This document shows positions 56,254 to 64,000 of a stretch of 64,000 nucleotides of DNA, piece by piece. This DNA is from Pontederia crassipes. Lineage: Eukaryota > Streptophyta > Magnoliopsida > Commelinales > Pontederiaceae. The notes below the pieces were generated by a model. The model was not told the origin of the DNA, made no database searches, and saw only the letters and a program-made list of their open reading frames with translations. Within the stretch, counting starts at the first letter, position 1. The number at the start of each line of letters is the position of its first letter. The stretch lies in assembly GCA_030549335.1 (NCBI GenBank), contig CM060194.1, forward strand, positions 17,672,171 to 17,736,170, written 5' to 3'. The position numbers were made by a program, and so were the translations under genes.

Positions 56254-57604
56254 AGAATTGATAATACATTGGACCAACAGTTGTCCACAGGACATTGGGC
56301 TTTGCCTATTGCCAGAGCTCTTGTACTGTGAATTGAGTATGTTATTTCATGACGAAGACTCATAAAATGGGCTGCTCCCATGCTCTTAGCTGACAAGTAC
56401 AGGAAAATTATAACCATCGTATATTAAAAAACACGTCAAAGAAAATCATAATCAGTTGCCCCTACCTTTTAAAAGGGTAGGTGAACGTTTCCAAACCACT
56501 ACTTTGTCAATCATTAGCAATGTATCAAACAAAAAATGAAACGATATAAGTAGAATGTGATTTTGTTTGTAGCTCACCTTGAATTCTTTCCCAAAAGAGA
56601 TAAAAAGAGGATGAAATCGGTACTTTTGGAAGTAAATTAACAACGGAGATTTTTTTTTGCTCTTAGATTCTATCCCTCGAAAAAAATATATAGAAAAGGA
56701 AGAAATATAAAGTTTTCAATTTAAACAACAGCCCAGAACTGAACTTTTAGAGGGGGAATTACTGATGGTTAACAAGGCCACGAGTTAATCTAGATGTTGT
56801 TGTTTCCTTGCCATCAGGGTTTTGCAGGAGTCAATTGCTTGTGACCAAAGAAATTATCTTCACCTAATTATCAACTAATTGTGGACTCTTTCTTTTTGGG
56901 TTTGACACAAACTCAAAGAGGTTGGAATAAAATATATGTATCTGTTATAAAGTTAACTAATTATGAAAGCGTCATTCTGAAACCCCTAAGCTCTCATATC
57001 AAGGACACCAGGCTTTTGCCCTTGACGAAGGGAGCCGGTGAAAGAACAACAACGATTGGTAAGTTAGATAAGAGAACTTCAAAAAGTGGAGGTCTCCAAA
57101 TCAAACCCTGATTAAAGTCACCACCATTGAGAAAGATTTGATCATTTACGCTGATCCGTCAGTCCAAGGCTAGCTAATTAACCTTCTAAAATTATCCAGA
57201 TTAATGTTGGAAAAAAAGGACAAGCCACAAAACCTCATGTCCTCCTACTCCAGCTAATTCTATTGACTACTTTTGCCAAATTATATGTCTGTTCATCAGA
57301 TATATGTTCCATCGGCCGTTCTCGTAACAGCTTTATTGTTGTTATCATCCTTTTAGTTTAACTTAATATATATGAAAATGAAGATTGTCTCATGCTATGA
57401 AAGAAAATGAACAAGTTCCTGGCACACATATATATGTGCGTAGCTCGTAGATTTTCTTATTGTCTGTACAGGGAGGTTGCTTGCAAGCCAAACATGTATG
57501 TATAAATAAGCTTCTCAACGCAGCGGTACTCGTCCAAGAATATTAATACATCGACCAAATGTTAGTTTTAATTTGTTCTCTAACATGCATGTTTGCAACA
57601 TTTC
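56254..57604. other. Intergenic region downstream of the MYB gene
   Basis: No transposon ends and no convincing coding region. Small open frames (for example 56881-57111) have no recognisable domain. Confidence 0.5.
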
Positions 57605-57610
57605 TTTATT
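57605..57610 (-). terminator. Candidate polyadenylation signal of the MYB gene
   Basis: AATAAA on the minus strand, about 240 nt beyond the stop codon. Plant poly(A) signals are loose, so this is only a candidate. Confidence 0.3.
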
Positions 57611-57846
57611 ATCTACGATATATCTTCTATAGTTTTCTTCTAAAAACAATGTAAGGAGATGGTGCAACTTCAAAGCTTCAGGGTCCCGCTCCATGGTTGG
57701 CACCCATGTTGCTGTACAACTCGTTCGGCCATGGCATTTGTCTGCATGCATTAATTAACAAGGAAGATGGAAGCATAATTAATGAATGCTAATAAAATAA
57801 ATTAAGCCCAGGAATCGAATTAAGAGAATAGTTTCTTCTACCAAAC

Positions 57847-59179
57847 TTACTCGAACATATCTTTCCAGGAGAAGTCTTCATATAGTCCCTCCAGATTTGG
57901 TCCCTGCCAATATTCCTCGAATGGGCTTGAAGAGTGCGAGTTGCTCAGTTCTTCCACGCAATCCACGTCCAAATTCTCGGAAGAGTTCGACACTAACGAA
58001 GGGGTAGATTGAGCGGTTGGTGCGGCGGCTGAAGTGCTCAATGCAGCAACAGCCAGGGTGCAGGTTCCTCTGTTATAACTCTCCACTGTGGTTGCCGAAC
58101 GATCCTGAAGTGGGGATTCACGGAGGGCTTCGTCGTTCACGTTTGAGCCAGAAGCTTGCTGTTGTGAATGATCAGGATGAGGGCTACTTGTATAATTGGA
58201 CAAGCCAGGAAAATTGAGAGCTTGCGTCTGATCCTGGCCGAGGGCGAGAGAGCCATCTATGAGGACCTCGAGTTGGTGGCGATCCAGTTGGTAGTTCCGG
58301 ACAGAGAACGATGCAAGGAGGCTGAGTACATCCATACCGGGAGAAGGAGGGAGAGAGAGAGGTGGAGGAGTAGGAGTAGAAGTCATGGTCTGGATGAGGG
58401 TCTGGAGCATTTGGAACCTGGCCAAGCTCTTTGCAGCGTCGGCTTGTAGCCTAATAGCATTATCCAGAGGGTTATCGATTACGCTACCAATGCTCCCGGC
58501 GGCGTTGTTGTTGGCGGCAGCGGCAGCGAGGATGTTGGGGAGGTAGTTCATGAGCACGTCGAGATCGGTTCTCCGGCGATGGGTGACTGGGTCGATGCCC
58601 ATGAGCAAGAGCTTCTTCTTGAGGTGGGTGTTCCAGTAGTTCTTGATCTCATTGTCCGTCCTTCCTGGTAGACGCGCTGCCATCATCGACCACCTGCCAC
58701 GAGTTTAAATCATCCCGTTTATCTTTCAGCACTCTTTTGTCTATGATATACACATAAATGATGTAGCAGTATATACTATGATCAGATTAATTATGACTAA
58801 CTAATTAATCAATTATGGTTGAATATAATTTACTTGTTTCCGAGGATGGAGTGGAGATGAATGATGAGCCCTTCTTCTTCCTCGGAGAACTTTCCCCTCT
58901 TGATGTCCGGCCGAAGGTAGTTAGTCCACCGGAGGCGGCAGCTCTTGCCGCAACGCCGGAGCCCGGCACCCTTCGGGAGGTTCCTCCAGCTCCCAATCCC
59001 GTGCTTCTGGATGTAGTCCACAAGCTTCTTGTCCTCCTGCATACCGAGAATACAGCAAACACATAAGACGAATATCAAATTCGTGTAAGTTTTTTTTCTA
59101 AAGATGATGAACTGATCACTCGCCTCCGACGTCCATGGTCCCTTCTTCACATCCATCTCGTCGCAGCAAGGCGATCTTC

Positions 59180-59183
<4 letters not shown>
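57847..59183 (-). CDS. R2R3-MYB transcription factor, suberin-clade-like, 3 exons
   Basis: DNA-binding transcription factor acting in the nucleus. Exon 1 is 59183-59124, exon 2 is 59036-58834 and exon 3 is 58693-57847 (1110 nt, 369 aa). The start MGRSPCCDE is the standard R2R3-MYB N-terminus. R2 has W17, W37 and W57 and the [10 protein letters not shown] helix; R3 has F70, W89 and W108 with [19 protein letters not shown]. Next comes [13 protein letters not shown], as in the MYB41/74/102, MYB9/107/39 and MYB53/92/93 groups. An alanine/asparagine run and an [16 protein letters not shown] segment follow, similar to the conserved leucine-rich segment of those groups, and the end is WKDMF. These groups regulate suberin and related lipid barriers, so that role is inferred. 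The bHLH-interaction motif is absent from R3. Intron 2 (140 nt) has the usual family place after residue 88 and GT-AG ends; intron 1 (87 nt) is unusual. The frame is intact. Clade assignment is moderate; family is certain. Confidence 0.93.
59037..59123 (-). other. MYB intron 1, GC-AG type, in frame
   Basis: The family alignment requires E20 to join directly to E21-D22, which puts the donor at GAG|GCGAGT and the acceptor at TATGCAG|GAG. The donor fits the consensus AG|GTRAGT except for the C. A GT donor four bases further on (GA|GTGATC) would shift the frame with every nearby acceptor. The intron is 87 nt, has no stop and would add 29 residues (mostly hydrophobic) if retained. Confidence 0.8.

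Positions 59184-59214
<31 letters not shown>
59183..59214 (-). repeat. (GA)n microsatellite in the MYB 5' leader
   Basis: About 16 GA dinucleotides on the minus strand end directly at the ATG of the MYB gene. GA tracts in plant leaders often bind GAGA-binding (BBR/BPC) proteins; that is a suggestion only. Translated in the frame of the gene it would read Arg-Glu repeats. Confidence 0.9.
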
Positions 59215-59217
<3 letters not shown>

Positions 59218-59316
59218 AACGTCCGTAGACAAGGAATGAATAGTTGGTGTTCGGAGTTTAGGAGGAGAATGTCGACCAAGTATTTAGGGTTAATTTGGAT
59301 TGGCAGCTGGTGTTGG

Positions 59317-59326
59317 TTTTATAGAG
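59317..59326 (-). promoter_or_regulatory. TATA box of the MYB gene
   Basis: CTCTATAAAA on the minus strand, about 135 bp upstream of the ATG. Transcription would start near 59285-59295 and give a leader of about 100 nt that includes the GA tract and an in-frame ATG at 59279. Confidence 0.6.
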
Positions 59327-59339
59327 TTTAGTAGCTGCA

Positions 59340-62084
59340 GGGCCTTACATTGTTTAACTCCTTCCATTTTTAATTCCCATCCCCAGCTTATACGTCTCAT
59401 TATCTTATTATCTCGATCGTGTAAGGCAGACGTTTCACATTTAAATCTTTTCCCCCCACACGTTCGAACTTAATTAGAAAATGTAATGACGCCTAATGAC
59501 TAGTTTATATCTGAGATTAGTTATAGGTTATGAAAAGATTGCATAATTACATACGCCACTGCAGGCCCTCTTGGTAGGTTACGGTAAATATATGTGCATG
59601 GGTCTGTTACTTTGTCTCAAGTCCAAAACAAGAAGGAAATGAGACAAACAATTTCAAAACTGTTGGTGAGATATGATCCTAAGTTGCACACCATATACCA
59701 ATAAAGGGCCTATGAAGCGTCTCTGGTATGTGTGAAAAGATAACTTTGATCCTTCTATGATAAGCCCTTTCTTATTATATAATTTTCTATTTGTACAAAA
59801 TAATTAATTAATTAACTATGAGTTGTAATTAATATTACAGTTCGATCGGTACTTCTACTTATTGCTGCATATGATAAATTAATAATTAACTATATGTAAG
59901 GATCATTTACTTATGTAATTAAAGCGACTGAAAAAAATGTTTACAGGTGCATGTTAATAGTTAACGTTAGAGAGAACTGCAAGTTGAAACATAAACCGGG
60001 GGCGGGGTAGCCTTCATGCAAACGAGACCACGGTTTACTCGGAACTAATTATCTAGAAAAAAGATGGGTTTACTTTGGATGGAACTCAATTAGGTCATCA
60101 GATAATTAAGCTTGTCTAAATAATCAAGATTGGCACACTTTTAGGGTTCTTTTGTTTCAATTAGCAACCGTGCCAGAAGAAAAATCTCAGTTACATATGT
60201 GACAGGATCTAATAACAAGATATATAATCAACTCAACCAACGACGACAAATGATGCATGCATGCCTCCAACATGACTCAAACTAATGTGCATGGGAAGCT
60301 CTGACCAAGATTTATTAATTGGTGGCCGATATCCAAGACAGATCACATAACGAGGTAATCTAAGGAGCGCTACAAGTTGTAATAGAAAAAGAAAAGCTGG
60401 AGATGAGTAGATTACAAAGCTGTCATATGCTATTTAAATGTATGATCGGTTCCAATTGTGTGTAGTTTATATGTAATGTCCAATCAGATCGAGATGCAAT
60501 TTGCATATATGTGGTGAACTGTGGAAGATGTATTTAGTTCGTTAACTTTCTTGGTGCATGTAATTAAGAATTTTGGCTTCCTGAACTCAGGAAACAACTT
60601 CCAATCTCCCCTGCATGCATTAGTAATTAATTCATTGGACGAAAAAAAAATTTGTTGCGTACTATTGTTCTAATTTGATTTTATTTTCTTTTCGTTGTTG
60701 TAGGTAGGAACTTGACCTATAAAATATTAATGCTGTTACAAAATTAATAGTATGGCAGCCAAAAGGAAAGTTTAGCATGGGTTGTATTGTATGCATAATT
60801 CTGAATAAGAAAATTTTTTTTTATTATACGAATTGAGTCGGTTACCCATAATTTTAACTAAATGCATACAAATATTTATAAGAACTAATAGGTGTTAATG
60901 CTATATAAACTCGCTAATTCCAAATTTTGGGTACTTGGTTCACTTATGAAATTCTATGTCATTACTATATTATGACCATTGACCAGTTTCTCATGAAAAG
61001 AAGAAATACGATTAATCAAAATTGGTGCGATTCCTTTTAAGTAAAATACAAGAGGGACTAGAGTTTATTGTCTTGAAGATTTTTTTTTTCTGGAAAAAAT
61101 TATATGTCGATAGCACTATTCTTACGTATATATATCGTTACATTGTATATATGCGATGCGTTTCTTTGGACAGGTTAAATGCATGACAAACCCTATTTTT
61201 TCTTCCTTATTTTTTATTCTTCCTTAATTCAGCAACTTAATGGTAAAATTTATACACAAAATTTTCGTTTCAACCACTATTATATCACAACTTCTTGAAA
61301 CATTTATATTCAAATGTAACGAAAGAGAAAGATCCCTTCCACTGGACATTTAACTTTTAAGTGAAACTTCTTTGATCCAATGTATCTGTTTACCGCTTCA
61401 CATAAGGTTAATATTATGTTTTGCGTGCATTGTCCGCTTAATTATCCTACTATTTCCATTCAATCTTAATACTTAGCCACTTTTCCCCCAACGTCTTAAT
61501 TAATTAGCTATTATATGTGTGTATATGTATGTATATATCTTCAAAATTTCAAAAAAAAATTAAAATATTTCTATCTTCCGTGGTCCCTACAACTACAAGA
61601 TGCATTTTCATGGAACACCTTACTGCCCTAAAATTTTCTTGATTTTATTAGATTGATTAGCTTAACTTCTTCACCCAACAAATCATATGATATAAGTGAA
61701 TCAATATAATTTGCTCTAAATAATCAAAAGCAAAACTTTGATCTGTCAAAAAAAACCAGATTTATTTTATTAGTTTCCTCAGAAATAACGAAAGAGAAAT
61801 CTTAGGACAAAATCTTAGCATAACAATCATTATCTTAAGTATGGCGCTTAGTAGTTTATTAAGGGAGTCAGTATCGTTCAAGTATATATATATTAAAGAG
61901 CATTGAGCTGACAGTTAAGATTAAACAACCATTTTCCACCTGCGCATAGCTCGTCATGCAAAGTGTCCCATGAGGTATGCATTCTTAGCTTTTAGGTAAT
62001 TAATACACGAAAGAACCATGAATAAGTCAATTACGTTAGACATTTCAATGGCAGATTTTTAGCATTAATTTCTTGCCATGGCGA
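59340..62084. other. Upstream intergenic / promoter region of the MYB gene
   Basis: AT-rich DNA with many TTAATTAA-like words and no coding region. I found no transposon ends or domain-bearing frames. Confidence 0.5.
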
Positions 62085-62387
62085 CACTACAACAAAATCA
62101 TAATTTTGAGACTAGTTTTTTAGAAATCAATTATATTTTATTCTTAAAAGTTTAAATATTAGAGACTAATGTGATACTAATTAATCTTAAATTCTTATCC
62201 ATTATTTATGGTCACTAATAGTTCATTCTTTAAGGATTAATGAAAAAATTTTGGTCATTAAGAATTTTAATGACCAGTTTGTAGGGATCGAACCAAAATA
62301 TTTTGATCTCAAAAAATATTAAAGACTAAAATTGAAGTTCTAGAGACTAATGTGTCTGATGTCTAAAAAATTATTTTTGTTGCAGTG
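62085..62387. mobile_element. MITE with CACTACAACAAAA inverted ends
   Basis: The left end CACTACAACAAAATCATAAT and the complement of the right end CACTGCAACAAAAATAATTT are inverted copies over about 25 bp. The 3-bp flanks cga and tga agree at two of three positions. The 303-bp body carries AGAGACTAAT/AGGGATTAAT-type repeats. The ends resemble CACTA, but with such a short body it could belong to another family. Confidence 0.65.
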
Positions 62388-63378
62388 TGATAAATTAAAA
62401 AGTTGTGCCGCGGGATATTAATGAAAGGGACAAAATTAAAAAAATTAAAGAGAGAACAATCCTTTTCCTGTATTTTAAGTATTTAATTTTGGGATACAAT
62501 ATTTATATTGAAAGTTTTAATTATACATATAATTTAAAAAAATTGTATTTGTGTCATGGATTACGAATATTAATATATAGGTCCAAATTGTTCAGGTTAG
62601 GACCTATATATTGATTAATCATATAAGCATCCCTCTCACATACGTGACCGAAAGAAAAAATTAATGGCCAAGGGGTCAGAGTTCAGGAAACTTTTCTCGC
62701 TGAAATGTAGGCCTCAATTTCTACTTGACGTCATAATTAATTAATTAATTCTGCATCTTATGTACCTTGGGCTGTAATTAGCATATATAATTAATTGCGG
62801 CATCCTTAGCAAAGATTGAGCAACATAATTAATTCTACCTATCCCGGAATTTTTAAACCACTGAATAGCAATTCTATCAAACATTAATGAAGAAAATAAT
62901 TAGTACTTATGCTTCTAGTTAATAAACTAACTAAGCGAAGAGTTTGCTTGATGTACACTTAACTTTACCAAGATCCGCCCAAGATCTAGTTCTTTTGATT
63001 GATTATTACCTTATGATTATTTAACTTCAATTCGATTTTACACAAAATAATTAGAATTATGTATATCACATACGTATAACGAGAAGAAGCACGTTTAATT
63101 AAATTTTGTGGACAGGTATATGAATCCTAGCTTATTCCATAATGACTAATACCTCATTGTGAATAAGTAGAAGTTAACAATATGCTTAGCCTCATAACAA
63201 AGACCACTGTCGCTGGTGCATGGCATTTGCCAATTGTAATTGAAATTAAATTCCACCAAATGATGTCTACAAGATATTTGTTACAGATATATAAGCTCCT
63301 GTAGCAGGACCAACTTGATCTTATAATTTGGTTAATGCACCTACGATTCTGGTGTAGATAGTTATGGGGTTCTAACCC

Positions 63379-63429
<51 letters not shown>

Positions 63430-64000
63430 TATAATTATTTACTTATTTATATGCGTCAATTGAATGTGATATATGTACATTGGTTGTAACCATGATTTCT
63501 GCAACTGCCAATGTTGTTTAGCTAATTGAAATATTAATTTGATAACCAATAGGCGTTAAGTTATAAGTTTGATCAATAGTTAGACGTGTGATGTGTAATT
63601 CTAGACGAATAAAATTAATATAATATTTTTTTAGTGTGTCAGTGGAAAAGAAATATATAATTAAACTTGATGGTAGAACGACGTTAGAGAACTAATTAAA
63701 TTGAGAATATATTATTAAAAAGTAAGTATGAGATGTCCTACGTACAAGATATTTGTGTTAGATATTTTAAATAACTTGCGGTTTCAAGTTTGTTTTGTGT
63801 GGGGTCGAGTATTTGAATACTGTTAACGCATACGTAGCTAGAACTGTACGTACGTATTTGAATATGTCTACTATGTATAATTTTGTTTATTCGCTTTTGA
63901 CTCATAGGCAGCTTAACTGCTGAAGCATTATATATATGTATATCTAAGTAATAAGCATTTAAGTATGGTTCTAACTATATGGCCTGTTGTTCTAGCTTAA
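62388..64000. other. AT-rich intergenic DNA, no gene
   Basis: Nothing recognisable apart from an (AT)n tract. The 69-residue frame at 62405-62614 is Ile/Tyr/Lys/Leu-rich with no domain. Confidence 0.5.
63380..63427. repeat. (AT)n microsatellite
   Basis: About 24 uninterrupted AT dinucleotides. Confidence 0.95.

Noticed and set aside
57515-57751. 78-residue frame as a fourth MYB exon or separate gene
   Set aside because: The MYB frame ends cleanly at 57847 with a family-like WKDMF end; this frame has no domain and lies in the probable 3' UTR.
58640-58680. miR858-type target site in the MYB R3 region
   Set aside because: By-eye comparison with the known miR858 target context gave about seven mismatches, too many to support it.
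59116-59124. Alternative GT donor (GA|GTGATC) for MYB intron 1
   Set aside because: It would leave the reading frame shifted with all nearby acceptors and break the R2 helix; the GC donor restores the family sequence exactly.

Overview
This is nuclear DNA from a flowering plant. It is AT-rich, about 90% of the first 56 kb is nested transposable elements, and the only recognisable cellular gene has plant introns and encodes an R2R3-MYB transcription factor. I cannot name the species. Nothing bacterial, viral or CRISPR-like is present, and I saw no tRNA or rRNA genes.

Layout. 1-2289 is featureless AT-rich DNA. 2290-17299 is one solo Ty3/gypsy-type LTR (LTR-A, minus orientation, TSD ctaag/ctaaa) split by two insertions. 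The first is a Mutator-like element (2670-5165, 9-bp TSD) that itself carries a non-autonomous CACTA element (3614-5120, TSD atc). The second is a 9.7-kb Ty1/copia-type element on the minus strand (6016-15718) with 2.1-kb LTRs and a decayed gag but no recognisable pol. 17616-24614 is a jumble of an older LTR family with TGATGCA ends, interrupted by solo LTR-C (17767-20611, TSD tagat) and a hAT-like element (21887-22947).

From about 24.6 to 43.7 kb lies the wreck of a large CACTA (En/Spm) transposon on the minus strand. Its TNP2 transposase pseudogene can be followed from the transposase-associated domain (42.37 kb) to the C-terminus (34.56 kb). Three insertions break the CACTA element: a 9-kb Tekay-like chromovirus (Gypsy-1, 25316-34380, TSD catca), a non-autonomous CACTA (36630-39608, TSD tct) and a TGATGCA-family LTR (39783-41408). 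The transposase reading resumes on each side of the last two, so the nesting is secure.

43873-46937 is a second solo LTR of the LTR-A family (LTR-B, perfect TSD ttaaa). 47321-47542 is a tRNA-derived SINE with an 11-bp TSD. 47890-56248 is a second chromovirus (Gypsy-2, minus, TSD gttat) that has lost protease and most of reverse transcriptase; its left LTR contains a 1.3-kb solo LTR (47950-49241, TSD acggg).

The last 8 kb is gene-bearing and nearly TE-free. An intact three-exon R2R3-MYB gene lies on the minus strand (57847-59183, 369 aa predicted). It resembles the MYB41/MYB92/MYB107-type clades that control suberin and related barrier lipids. Its first intron is a GC-AG intron of 87 nt that is open in frame.

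Most notable observations: (1) LTRs of unrelated retrotransposons carry arrays of short palindromes, GGTCGACC in Gypsy-1 and the copia element and CCCGGG-type in LTR-A, B, C and Gypsy-2; (2) a gag-only copia element has repeated internal DNA; (3) Gypsy-1 has near-identical LTRs but a heavily broken coding region, which suggests mobilisation in trans; (4) the MYB gene has an unusual in-frame GC-AG intron.
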